A stretch of 64,000 nucleotides of DNA, taken from contig NZ_AP023262.1 of the NCBI RefSeq assembly GCF_016756615.1, positions 7,131,501 through 7,195,500 on the forward strand, in the 5' to 3' direction. This document shows, piece by piece, positions 25,671-34,293 of the stretch. The first letter of the stretch is position 1; each line of letters starts with the position of its first letter. This DNA is from Mesorhizobium sp. L-8-3. Its GTDB lineage: Bacteria; Pseudomonadota; Alphaproteobacteria; Rhizobiales; Rhizobiaceae. The position numbers and the translations under genes were made by a program. The notes beneath the pieces were generated by a model that had not been told where the DNA came from, made no database searches, and was given only the letters and a program-made list of their open reading frames with translations.

Positions 25671-27800
25671 ATCGCGGTAGGGACGCTCATTGCTGAGCGC
25701 CCCCCCGCACAGATCCGTACGTGCAGAATTCCCGCATACGGCTCCTACCTTGGGTGTTTGACGGCGAAGCGGATTGCCGGCCAGGGATGCAGGATTCTTG
25801 GTTTCGGAAGCCATTGCACTGCGAGCTTTTCGACTCGGGACGTCGACGTCGTGTCCATCTGGCCACGGTGTCTCAGAGCCAGCTTCCAGAGGAAGATGAC
25901 ATGCTCCCTAAATGCCTGAAGTGATCGCAGGTTGGCAGGCACCGCATGATACTCATAGTATCCGCGGACGACCTGCCTGAGCCATTTCGCTTGTTCGCGA
26001 ATTGGCTGGTTTCTCAACCATCGCAGCCGGTCCTTGATCTCCCGGAGCTTCGCCCTCATACGGTCGCGGCGGGACTTCCGCAGAAGCATGAAGTCTCCCC
26101 GCAGTGATTTGCCGCAGATATGGGTAAAGCCGAGAAAGTCGAAGGTTTCCGGTTTTCCAAGACCACGTTCCCGTCGGCGACTGGCCGCGTAGCGGCCAAA
26201 CATTAACAGGCGCGTTTTCTCAGGGTGCAATGACAGAGAGAACTTCTCCAACCGTTCTCGCATCTCGATCTGGAACCGGTGTGCGTCAGCTTCTCGTTCG
26301 AAGCCCACCACGATATCGTCCGCGTAGCGCACGATGATCATGTTGCCCGTGGCTGACCGCTGTCGCCAGCGGTTAGCCCAAAGGTCGAAGACATAATGCA
26401 GGTAGAGGTTCGCGAGCAGTGGCGAAGCCACCGATCCCTGACCCGTTCCCTGCTCAGACGTCGTGACGATCCCTTCTTCCAGAACGCCCGCCTTCAGCCA
26501 CTTCTGGATGAGACGGATGATACGCTGGTCGCCGATCCGATGGCTCAGGAACCTGACCAGCCATTCCTGACTGACCTGGTCGAAGAACTGCTGGATATCG
26601 GCGTCCAGTATGAAGTTCACCTTTCGCTTTTCGATCCCGACCGCGAGTGCGTCCAGCGCATCGTGCTGGCCGCGTCCGGGCCGGAACCCATACGAGAACC
26701 CGAGGAAGTCTTCCTCGTAGATCGCGTTGAGCACCGCGACCGTCGCTCTTTGGACAATTTTATCCTCAAGGGCGGCGATTGCGAGCGGGCGTTGGCGTCC
26801 GTCCGGCTTTGGTATGTATTGCCGCCGTGCGGGGCTTGCCCGGTATGCACCTCTTTGGAGCCTATCGCGCAGATTCTCGATCAGGTGATCAAGGTCCGCT
26901 TCGTAAGCTCGCCATGTCAGCCCGTCTACGCCGGGGGCTGCATCACGCCGTAGAGCGTAGAATGCCGTCCTCAACGTTTCGAGATTGAGATGGTGAAAGA
27001 GGCTGGTGAACCTCTCCTGCTTCCTAAGTCTTGCGACTTGCCGTATGCGTTCCAGCGCATGTGACACGCTTTCCCGGTCCTGTGCCCGGCGCGTGGTTTG
27101 CTGATCCGCATTCCCCTTGGTCGCTGCCCTTGGCTCCACCGACTCCGCAGCCGGCTCCCCGGCCTTGTTCGTCAGCTTCATAGCTACTACGGCAACGTCT
27201 GACTTCTCACGATCGTTCATCATCGGCTCATGCTTTCGCTTTCCCGATACGGACCAAGGAAGGTGATACCGCCTTGGTCAATCGTGAGATCTCCCGGTTC
27301 CCGAACATGGAATTTCCACACATGCCAGGTTCTACGACCACGCCGAGTTGGTCGGGCACTCGCAATAACGCGCCCTACCATGTTGCCTTCCGGAGCATCC
27401 ACGCCGTCGGCACTCGAGATTAGGTCCCTTACGCGGCTCAATGGCTGGCCTGTGCTTTCTCCTACCGACGCTTCACCAACGACCTCGCGGGCGTTGGCGC
27501 ACGGCTCGGAGCCAGTGTGGGTTGCTACTCCTTCACTGAAATGGACTTTCACCATTCTATTCCTTGCCGGTTTCTCCGGCGCTCGGACACGGGACCGACG
27601 GCCCCCGACGAGGAGTGCCGCTTTCCCGGCTAGGGATCGTCACCTACCTGGGCCGAAACACCTTTGAGGTTCGGTGGCGGCAGCCGTAGAGCCCGTCCCG
27701 CATAGGGAGCCATGCAAAATAAGGACTTCGCTTCATGTGGGCATCTATGGGTCATTTATTGGGTAAAGCCGTTACGCAAAATGGCAGAGGTGGGGAACGG
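25671..27800 (-). mobile_element. Group II intron
   Basis: A maturase gene is framed by ribozyme-like sequence. After the coding region (25680-25740, minus strand) a domain V candidate reads GAGCCGTATGCGGGAATTC then GCACGTACGGATCTG, followed by a domain VI-like hairpin (GGGCGCTCAGCAATGAGCGT) and the end CCTACCGCGAT, giving a 3' boundary near 25671. Between 27230 and about 27800 lies the structured 5' RNA part; the exact 5' end was not found and the high coordinate is approximate. It sits between the nodA module and nodS, with no obvious host gene interrupted. Confidence 0.75.
25745..27223 (-). CDS. ltrA: Group II intron reverse transcriptase/maturase
   Basis: 492 residues. The N-terminal region KLTNKAGEPAAESVEPRA leads into the reverse transcriptase domain: RDAAPGVDGLTW, RRQYIPKPDGRQRPL, GFSYGFRPGRGQHDAL, ADIQQFFDQVS, TEQGTGQGSVASPLL-type and the catalytic YADDIVVGF. 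The maturase X domain (FLGFTHICGKSL, WLRQVVRGYYEYHAV) and a short C-terminal basic tail follow. It splices and mobilises the intron. No HNH endonuclease motif is evident at the C-terminus. All motifs look intact. Confidence 0.93.
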   Translation of the reverse strand: MMNDREKSDVAVVAMKLTNKAGEPAAESVEPRAATKGNADQQTTRRAQDRESVSHALERIRQVARLRKQERFTSLFHHLNLETLRTAFYALRRDAAPGVDGLTWRAYEADLDHLIENLRDRLQRGAYRASPARRQYIPKPDGRQRPLAIAALEDKIVQRATVAVLNAIYEEDFLGFSYGFRPGRGQHDALDALAVGIEKRKVNFILDADIQQFFDQVSQEWLVRFLSHRIGDQRIIRLIQKWLKAGVLEEGIVTTSEQGTGQGSVASPLLANLYLHYVFDLWANRWRQRSATGNMIIVRYADDIVVGFEREADAHRFQIEMRERLEKFSLSLHPEKTRLLMFGRYAASRRRERGLGKPETFDFLGFTHICGKSLRGDFMLLRKSRRDRMRAKLREIKDRLRWLRNQPIREQAKWLRQVVRGYYEYHAVPANLRSLQAFREHVIFLWKLALRHRGQMDTTSTSRVEKLAVQWLPKPRILHPWPAIRFAVKHPR

Positions 27801-28055
27801 TCACCCCGCCGCTTCCGAACCTGATGTCTGGACCGGAAAGGCTTCGGCCGACGTCTGGGGCCGTTGAGGTGGAAGCGGGCGAAAACCCCTCGAGGCTCGC
27901 GGCGCTGAACATCGAGCCGCATGAAGAAGCCGGATGTAGTCAGCGGTTGTTACCATCAACCGGATCCAGCTACTTGTTGCATCGGGCGCTCTTATACGTC
28001 CGCATATTGGGTCAGCTTGACACCGCAGAAGCGCACAGTGTCTCCCAGTGTTTTA

Positions 28056-28661
28056 TCAGGCAGCGGAAATCGGCTTTCGGAAGAGAGCCAGCAGGCAGTC
28101 TTCATTGATCGACGCGCCCCGGCACTCGATGCACTCGATCTCGGTCAACGATTCGTTCAGCATGGCGATGGTGGTCTCTGCACCAGCAGCGTGCCCCCAG
28201 CGTTGGCAATTGGCGTCACGTGCCGACCCGAAAACCAGCTGCCCGCCTGGCGCAAGCAGACCTACCAGGTTGCGGACTGCCGCGCGGATCTGAACGAGGT
28301 CTCCGACGTAGTAAAGAACCTCCGCAACGACGATCAGGTCGAACAGCTCATCACTCGAAAACTGTTGAACATCGGAAATTATCCAGCTGATGTGCGGCGT
28401 CTCCTTCATGCGTAAACGTGCTCGGGTAATCGCTGGCTCCACGACATCGATCACAGTGAGCCGCTGGCAAATGGGGGCTAGCCGCTCCGTAAAAGCGCCG
28501 GCAGCGCACCCGACTTCGAGCGCATTCGCGACTCGACCTTGCGCAAGTGACAACCGGAGAATTTGGGTGTGGCGCTCCCGCTCGAACGGGTTGCCATCGA
28601 GCCGCCATGGATCGTCTGCGGCCATTTCTCGATTCAGCAGTTCATGATCGATTTGGGTCAA
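28056..28661 (-). CDS. nodS: Nod factor N-methyltransferase NodS
   Basis: 201 residues, class I SAM methyltransferase. NodS-typical parts are ADDPWRLDGNPFERERHTQ, the SAM motif NALEVGCAAGAFTERLAP, LTVIDVVEPAITRAR and FDLIVVAEVLYYVGDL. It methylates the amino group freed by NodB before NodA acylation. The reading frame begins with TTG at 28661; family length supports this, with an in-frame ATG twelve codons further as the alternative. A nod box lies about 125 bases upstream, so it is its own flavonoid-induced transcription unit. Confidence 0.93.
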   Translation of the reverse strand: MTQIDHELLNREMAADDPWRLDGNPFERERHTQILRLSLAQGRVANALEVGCAAGAFTERLAPICQRLTVIDVVEPAITRARLRMKETPHISWIISDVQQFSSDELFDLIVVAEVLYYVGDLVQIRAAVRNLVGLLAPGGQLVFGSARDANCQRWGHAAGAETTIAMLNESLTEIECIECRGASINEDCLLALFRKPISAA

Positions 28662-28783
28662 ATTCGCACCTAGCTAAGGCAGCAATCACCGGCGCTGCAA
28701 ATGCCGTCAGATGTCGGTAGGGTCGGGACCGTACTGCGGGCCGAGGCAGTTGATTTCGGTCACGCTCCTAATTGGGTCCGCAG

Positions 28784-28830
28784 GATTGGCAAAATTGATT
28801 GTTTGGATGACAACCATCCACGCAGTGAAC
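28784..28830 (-). promoter_or_regulatory. nod box of nodS
   Basis: On the minus strand: TGCGTGGATGGTTGTCATCC, AAACAATC, AATTTTGCCAATC. All conserved blocks and the spacing of a nod box are present, pointing at nodS. Unlike the others, no nodD or nodA remnant is recognisable beside it. Confidence 0.88.
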
Positions 28831-29033
28831 ACATCGAAGGCGGAATTGGGCGTGGATTCGCACACACACGGCGATTGACACGTTGACGATCCGCGATGGA
28901 AGAGGCTCGCGGCATTCAGCAGCCCCGTCTTCATCAAGCTGATCCCGCGCAGCCGCGACCGCTCCCATCGAACCACACGCGCCCGCCTGCTACGACGCCA
29001 GCACGCTGATGATGAGACTATGGTGACCGGGGT

Positions 29034-30215
29034 TCACCGCCTCAGCATGGCCGCAATGCCATGACGGACAAAGGGAAGATGTTGGCCGAGGCGCAGCCCG
29101 ACATGCCTTGCAAGCCGTGCCGCCGGATGCTCGCTTGAGTAGAGTCCGACGAGGATATTCGTAGCATGGTAGAGCGGCGCCGCCGACAGGCGCAGTCGGC
29201 TTTCATATCTGTGGAGCATGTCGGGGTCGGCAATGTCGCGACGGTCGCGCCATGCGGTCTCTATACCGCGGGCGAGCTGCTTCTGGCCGCCAAGGCCGAT
29301 GTTGAAGCCATGCGCGGTCACCGGGTGCATGCCAATGGCGGCGTCGCCGATCAATGCGGCGCTCGGCGCCCGGAACCTGTGCGCCCAGGTCGTGGCCAAC
29401 GGATAGATATGGCGCTTGCTAGCCAGGCTCATGGTGCCGAGGCGCCCTCGACAGCGCTTTGTCAACTCCCTCAGGAACAACTCGTCGTCGAGGGCAAGCA
29501 GTCGGTCGGCCTCGTTTGAGGGCAAAGTCAAAAGCAGCGACGACACGCCTTGCGCGAGCGGCAACATCGCCACCGTCTGATGGTGATCGAACCATTCGAT
29601 CGCAATCTGGTGGTGGTGGCGCTCGTGCCTCACCCGGCAAATCAGCATCGAGTTGCCAAGCCGATTGATATCGGCGCCGATTCCGAGCAGATTGCGGGTG
29701 GCGGAAAAACGCGAATCGGCTGCAACGAGAAGGCGAGCGCTCAGCTGCCTGCCATTGGAGAGCGTTATCACTGCTCCTTGACGGCTGTTTGTTGCACGCA
29801 CGACCGAGTGGCCGCACAGCAGCCGGGCATGGCCCCGCAAGCGGATGATCTTGAACAGGGCATCGCGGATCTGGCAATTCGGGACCAGAACGCCCAGTGG
29901 TTCCGCGGATCCGGCGGGGGCATCGAAACACAACGCAAACGGGCTCGATCCGTTGAGGACGCGTGCGCCTTGAAGCGGTGACTTGTCCGAAGCGGAGATA
30001 ACATCCCAGGCTCCGAGCTCGCGAAGGATTCCAATCGAGGCGTGGGTGAGCGCGATCTCGCGGCCGTCGAAAGCCGGACTTGCCAGTCTTTCCAGGGCCT
30101 GCCCTTCCACAACCGCCAGTTTGAGCTGGCTATAGGCAAGCGATGCGGCGAAGGAAAGTCCGACCGGCCCGGCGCCCACGACAATAATGTCGAAGCTGTC
30201 GTCACAGCCGGCCAT
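29034..30215 (-). CDS. FAD-dependent aromatic hydroxylase, UbiH/UbiM family
   Basis: 393 residues. The N-terminal FAD-binding motif is IIVVGAGPVGLSFAAS; the family DG region is VAADSRFSATRN, and the second FAD motif is ALIGDAAIGMHPVTAHGFN. This is the UbiH/UbiF/VisC monooxygenase family that hydroxylates the ubiquinone ring; UbiM-type enzymes occur in alpha-proteobacteria. Here it stands between nodS and a PhyH-type dioxygenase, both minus strand, so it may serve a symbiosis-specific or low-oxygen quinone step, or a secondary metabolite. No nod box or NifA promoter was found directly upstream. Family assignment is firm, substrate open. Confidence 0.8.
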   Translation of the reverse strand: MAGCDDSFDIIVVGAGPVGLSFAASLAYSQLKLAVVEGQALERLASPAFDGREIALTHASIGILRELGAWDVISASDKSPLQGARVLNGSSPFALCFDAPAGSAEPLGVLVPNCQIRDALFKIIRLRGHARLLCGHSVVRATNSRQGAVITLSNGRQLSARLLVAADSRFSATRNLLGIGADINRLGNSMLICRVRHERHHHQIAIEWFDHHQTVAMLPLAQGVSSLLLTLPSNEADRLLALDDELFLRELTKRCRGRLGTMSLASKRHIYPLATTWAHRFRAPSAALIGDAAIGMHPVTAHGFNIGLGGQKQLARGIETAWRDRRDIADPDMLHRYESRLRLSAAPLYHATNILVGLYSSEHPAARLARHVGLRLGQHLPFVRHGIAAMLRR

Positions 30216-30635
30216 CAGCGTGCCGCCAGCGCGTCGGTTCTCTTCGTGAGATGTTGGGGGAGTCGAGCCGCATGTCGTGCATCGATTGCGCTGTGATCTA
30301 TTGCCCGCATCGCCTCAAGCGCGGTTCTCACGTCGGTTCCTGGCTGGTGAAGCGTCATTTGCCTGCCGTATGATCTGGATTGTCAAGATGATGGGAGCGA
30401 CGACCAGGCTGTCGGTCAGCCCATGCGTTTTCCCGTGAAGGACTGGGCGATCAAACCACGCCGACAAGGGCGTGGCCTTGATCTGGGTCAGTCGAGGCCC
30501 AGCCGGCGTCAGATGACGTCGATCCAATCCAGTCATGCGCCAGCTGACCCCATGACGACGCCATGGCACCAGCCAGCCCAAGGGAGAACCAGGCGTCTGA
30601 TCTGGGGAAGGCTGTTTTAAGGACTTTTTGCGAGA
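30216..30635. other. Gene-free stretch
   Basis: About 420 bases between the dioxygenase end and the FAD hydroxylase start. A minus frame (GKTHGLTDSLVVAPIILTIQ) is suggestive but has no family match I know. Nothing else seen. Confidence 0.35.
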
Positions 30636-31610
30636 TCAGCGAATAACCGGCTCGCCATGAAAGCGCCGGCGCGAGGGCGGCGAGACGCCGAAGCCGACTT
30701 CCATCATCAGTCGTGGCGTGCGCGAAGGCACGGTGCCCATATGGAAGCCGAACGGATCCTCGACGAAGCCGAGGCCGGCTTCGCCGGTCAGCGTGACCGG
30801 ACTGTCGTCGCCATAGACCTTGAGAACCTCCTGCGCCGGATGGCCGACAAGCAGCGTCAGCTGATGCTTGATGGCGCGGCGGTTATGACTGCCACGGACA
30901 TAGACATGCGGGCCGGTGCCTTCGTCGACCGGCGTCAGGTAGAAGAAGAATTTCAGCATCCGCCAGTCATCGAGGTCGAAATGATACTTGCCAAGCGAGG
31001 CACGGTTCTTGTCGGCGTCGGAAGCCTCGCTGGTCGGGAAGCTCCACCACACGCGTGTGGTGATCAATTTCGCCTGAGCGCCCAGATAATGCGCGGCGAT
31101 GTCGAGCAGCAGCGGGTCGTTCTGGATGGCGACCGCTGCCTTGCAGCCAAGGATGTGTTCGAAAAAGTGGCCGCTGAGCAAGGAGCGGCCGAAACGCTTC
31201 TCGGCCTCGGCATGGTCCTCAGCCATGAATTCGAGACGGCGATCGAAATTGCCGAAACAAGGCGTGTAGCGGGCGAAGGCGGCGATCTCCTTATGGATGG
31301 AAGTCGGCAGGACGAGCCCGCAAAACAGCCCGTCCGACCGCAGCGCCTCGAGAACGTCCTGGCGATCGACGCCGGCAAACATGGTGTCGTGGGCTTTTTG
31401 CGACACGCGAACCGGCTTTGCCCCACGCCAGTGCATCCGGCGCGCCGGCATGGTGCGGGCGAGCACGAACATCGGCAGCCATGCCGGGTTCTCGCGAATG
31501 TCCGACAGATAGGTCGGAATGCGCACGGCGATGCGGCGCAGCACGCCGCCGTTTCGCGCGATGGCCTCGAGACTGGCGGCGCCGGATTTGTCACGGCTCG
31601 AAAGGGTCAT
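30636..31610 (-). CDS. PhyH-type 2-oxoglutarate/Fe(II) dioxygenase-like protein
   Basis: 324 residues with a phytanoyl-CoA dioxygenase-like double-stranded beta-helix. The iron facial triad can be placed as His and Asp in KYHFDLDDWRML and the distal His in DPFGFHMGTVP, with the 2-oxoglutarate Arg in SRTPRLMMEVGFG. VDEGTGPHVYVRGSHNRR between them is typical of the family. GAGGACC precedes the ATG. It would hydroxylate a small molecule or lipid in the cytoplasm. It is followed on the same strand by the FAD hydroxylase, suggesting two oxidations in one pathway. Substrate unknown. Confidence 0.75.
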   Translation of the reverse strand: MTLSSRDKSGAASLEAIARNGGVLRRIAVRIPTYLSDIRENPAWLPMFVLARTMPARRMHWRGAKPVRVSQKAHDTMFAGVDRQDVLEALRSDGLFCGLVLPTSIHKEIAAFARYTPCFGNFDRRLEFMAEDHAEAEKRFGRSLLSGHFFEHILGCKAAVAIQNDPLLLDIAAHYLGAQAKLITTRVWWSFPTSEASDADKNRASLGKYHFDLDDWRMLKFFFYLTPVDEGTGPHVYVRGSHNRRAIKHQLTLLVGHPAQEVLKVYGDDSPVTLTGEAGLGFVEDPFGFHMGTVPSRTPRLMMEVGFGVSPPSRRRFHGEPVIR

Positions 31611-31853
31611 GAAGGTCCTCAGCTATGAATGCAATATGATATCGACGAAGCATCTCTTTTCACTGCCTCGCCGCTGGTCCAAGCCCGATTCCCGCAACGG
31701 AAGGACGTGTAGGCGCGCGTCGGTTTTTGTGCAATGCACAATAGCCTTGCGCGTGGCACAATGCTGTTCGGATCGCCGTGCGCATCAGCCAATATCCAGC
31801 GGCAGGCAAACGAGGCGGCGGCACTTAAAAAGAGCCGCCGCCCGGCTTGGCAC

Positions 31854-33584
31854 CTATTGGCGGACGAACAGCGGCTGGACGCTCGCCCATTGATCGGCGG
31901 TGCGGAAGCCGCCGCGTTTCGTGTAGCTTTCGACCGGGAATTTCATCCAGTTGGGCATCCAGTTGTCGGTTTTCTCGCGGCCGTTCTCGCCCGACAGGCA
32001 ATCGCGGATGATCTTCTTTTGCGTCTTGACCTTCTCGGCGACATTGCCGTCGGCGACAGGCTTGCCGGCGAGGTCGGCCAGCATCGCATTGGCGATCTCC
32101 CTGTCGCGCAGCAGGTCGAAGAAGGCGTCGTCCGCTTGCCACCACGCGCCCATGTCGATGCCCAGATGGTTGCCGAGGGCCTCGACGACGGCGCTGCCGG
32201 CTTCGAGCGTCTCGGCCATGACAAGGCTGAGAACGCGCATGACGTCGTCGTCGCAAAGTGCCAGCAAACGGGCAAAGACTGCGGCAAGCGCAAAGGCGTC
32301 GCCATTGCCGCCGGCTATCGCGCCCTCCTCGTCGGCCTGCCCAAGCAGCGCCAGCACCGCGCGCCGTTTTTCGGCGAATGCGGCTTCGGCCCTGGACGCG
32401 GCAATACTTGCCGCCACCGCTTCATTGGCGGTGCGCTGCGGCTCGCGGCGAACCTGCCACAGGCCCGAGCCTGCGATGGCATGCGCCACCATCAGGCGCA
32501 GCGCGACACAAGGATGGCCGAGCATGGCGGTACGCACGGCACCGTGGCGGTGCAGATCGACATAGTTCTGCATCGGCCCGGTGAGTTCCGGTCGCGACGG
32601 CTTGGCGGGCGTTTCGTCGTGCGCGCCGCCCTCGCCTTGCGCGCGGGCGCGGCGGGCTTCCTTGCGCGACAGCCAGCCCTCGTGGCATTCGACCGCGCCG
32701 CGATGCGAGACCGATATGAAGACCTTGCCGCCCTTCTTCCTCGGCGTCTTTTCATGGTCCCATGACTGGAAATGCTGCCCCGGTTCCAGCACGGCGACCT
32801 CGGGCCAGCCGGCTTCCAGATAGGCATCGCGTTTGGCGGCAATCGCCTCGTTCTGCTTTTGCCAGAACAGGTCGGCATCGGCGAAATAGCTGTCCTCGCC
32901 GAACAGGTCGCAGACGATCAGGCCCGGATAATCCTCGATGGGGAACAGCGCCACCTTGGTGGAAATCGACTGGCCGCCGAACAGCCATTGCTTCAATTGG
33001 TGGCCGCGCGGAGCGTATTGCTCGGGGTCGGCATAAAGCGCCAGCCAATCCTTCTGCTGCGCCTTGGAGGCCATGGTCAGATGGCGCGCCGTCTCGGCGT
33101 CGATGTCCTCGCGCCGATAGGCCTCGCGGATCTTGGGCAGAAGATCGCCGAGCGCCAGAATGCGTTTGACCAGAAGCTCGGTGACGCCGAAGGTTGCGGC
33201 GATATCTGGAATGGTGCGGCCTTCCCTCATCAGCCGCGAAAACGTCTCCCACTGCGACACCTCGTCGGGATCGAGCCGGGCGAAGTTTTCGATCAGCGAG
33301 GCCTCGAGCGCGTCGGCGTCGTCGCCGTCTTCCATGATGGCGCAGGGCAAGGCATTGCCCTGGCCGCGCTCGTCGGCGAGCGATTTGGCGGCGAAATAGC
33401 GGCGCCGGCCGGCGACGATCTCGAAGCTTTCCGGCGTGCCGTTGGGCCGCACCAAAAGCGGCACCAGGACGCCGCGCGCGCGAACCGACGGCAGGATGTC
33501 CGACACGTCGGGCGCGCGTTTGGAATGGCGCATGTTGAGCGCGGAAATGTTGAGCTTATCAAGCGGAATGTGGGCAAGTTGCAT
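31854..33584 (-). CDS. ParB/RepB-like nuclease-domain protein of the integrative element
   Basis: 576 residues. An N-terminal ParB domain (IPLDKLNISALNMRHSKR, VRARGVLVPLLVRPN, FEIVAGRRRYFAAK, ALEASLIENFARLDPDEVSQ) and a helix-turn-helix (TIPDIAATFGVTELLVKRIL) are followed by a long C-terminal part. Such proteins are common on rhizobial ICEs and plasmids, where they may act in maintenance or regulation rather than true partition; no parA is present. The ATG at 33584 follows GAAGGAG; the frame continues upstream without a better start. A copy of its 3' end lies at 4841. DUF2958 and ArdC genes lie upstream in the same direction. Confidence 0.85.
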   Translation of the reverse strand: MQLAHIPLDKLNISALNMRHSKRAPDVSDILPSVRARGVLVPLLVRPNGTPESFEIVAGRRRYFAAKSLADERGQGNALPCAIMEDGDDADALEASLIENFARLDPDEVSQWETFSRLMREGRTIPDIAATFGVTELLVKRILALGDLLPKIREAYRREDIDAETARHLTMASKAQQKDWLALYADPEQYAPRGHQLKQWLFGGQSISTKVALFPIEDYPGLIVCDLFGEDSYFADADLFWQKQNEAIAAKRDAYLEAGWPEVAVLEPGQHFQSWDHEKTPRKKGGKVFISVSHRGAVECHEGWLSRKEARRARAQGEGGAHDETPAKPSRPELTGPMQNYVDLHRHGAVRTAMLGHPCVALRLMVAHAIAGSGLWQVRREPQRTANEAVAASIAASRAEAAFAEKRRAVLALLGQADEEGAIAGGNGDAFALAAVFARLLALCDDDVMRVLSLVMAETLEAGSAVVEALGNHLGIDMGAWWQADDAFFDLLRDREIANAMLADLAGKPVADGNVAEKVKTQKKIIRDCLSGENGREKTDNWMPNWMKFPVESYTKRGGFRTADQWASVQPLFVRQ

Positions 33585-33663
33585 GGTTTGTCTCCTTCGT
33601 TGCGGGGTGGGATTGCCCCGCCGCAGAGGCTGCAAGCCGGCGCGGCGGGACGGTTTTCGCGCC

Positions 33664-34083
33664 CTAGCGGCGCGTCTGTTCCGCCGTGTCGGGCGGAAGC
33701 TTGGAATCGGCGTTGCCAAGGGCTTCTGCCGCCTGTCGCAGCAGCCGGTCGGCTTCGGTGATGTGGCCGGCGCTGCACGCTGCCTGGGCGTAGACGGAGA
33801 GCGGAAAGCGCGCCTTGAATCCAAGGTCGCGCTCGATGCCGAGGCCAAGCCGCCCCTTGACGCTTGCAAGCTCGGCAAGACTGACGCTGCCGAGTTCGGG
33901 GAAGCCGAAGCCGAGGTCGCAAAGGCCGAAAAGGGTGTCGCCGTCGGCGTCGAGTTCGGTGAGAAGCCAGGTCGCTGGGCCGGTAGGATCGAACAGTTTG
34001 ACCACCGGGACATGGTCGGTTTCGGTGTCGGTTGCGCCATTGGCGAGCAGCAGGGCGCAAAGCTCGTCGGTGATCAGGATCAT
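33664..34083 (-). CDS. DUF2958 family protein
   Basis: 139 residues beginning MILITDELCALLLANG, with HVPVVKLFDPTGPATWLLTE, GDTLFGLCDLGFGFPELG and the C-terminal DLGFKARFPLSVYAQAAC, as in DUF2958. The family is a frequent companion of ParB-like and ArdC proteins on integrative elements; the function is unknown. GAGAGGAG precedes the ATG, which lies 13 bases after the stop of the frameshifted small gene. Likely part of a four-gene operon from the ArdC gene to parB. Confidence 0.85.
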   Translation of the reverse strand: MILITDELCALLLANGATDTETDHVPVVKLFDPTGPATWLLTELDADGDTLFGLCDLGFGFPELGSVSLAELASVKGRLGLGIERDLGFKARFPLSVYAQAACSAGHITEADRLLRQAAEALGNADSKLPPDTAEQTRR

Positions 34084-34096
34084 GGGAAAACTCCTC

Positions 34097-34293
34097 TCAA
34101 AACAGGTCGCGTTGATTTCTGGCGTCATCGAACAGCCCGATATCGAGCGGCTTTTGCGCCGCGCGTGGGCGCATCGGCGCGTCGGCCAAAAGGGCGAGGC
34201 GGTCGCGCGTGGTGGCTGGACACCGGGAATGAGCGTCTGCTCGCCTTGCGGCGTTGACTCGGTCCGCAGGGTGTCGGGATCGCGCGCGCTCAT
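34097..34293 (-). pseudogene. Small conserved element gene with frameshift
   Basis: The ATG overlaps the stop of the ArdC gene (ATGA). The first frame reads MSARDPDTLRTESTPQGEQ then TLIPGVQP; the matching continuation, TTRDRLALLADAPMRP and PLDIGLFDDARNQRDLF, lies one frame over and ends 13 bases before the DUF2958 start. A single missing base near the GVQP codons explains the break. The placement and terminal DLF suggest a real small protein of about 65 residues in the ancestral element. Either recently inactivated or a base error. Confidence 0.55.

Noticed and set aside
27220..27555. 111-residue open frame upstream of the maturase (MVKVHFSEGVATHTGSEPC)
   Set aside because: Frames like this recur in group II introns because the ribozyme RNA is conserved; it is the structured 5' part of the intron, not a protein gene.
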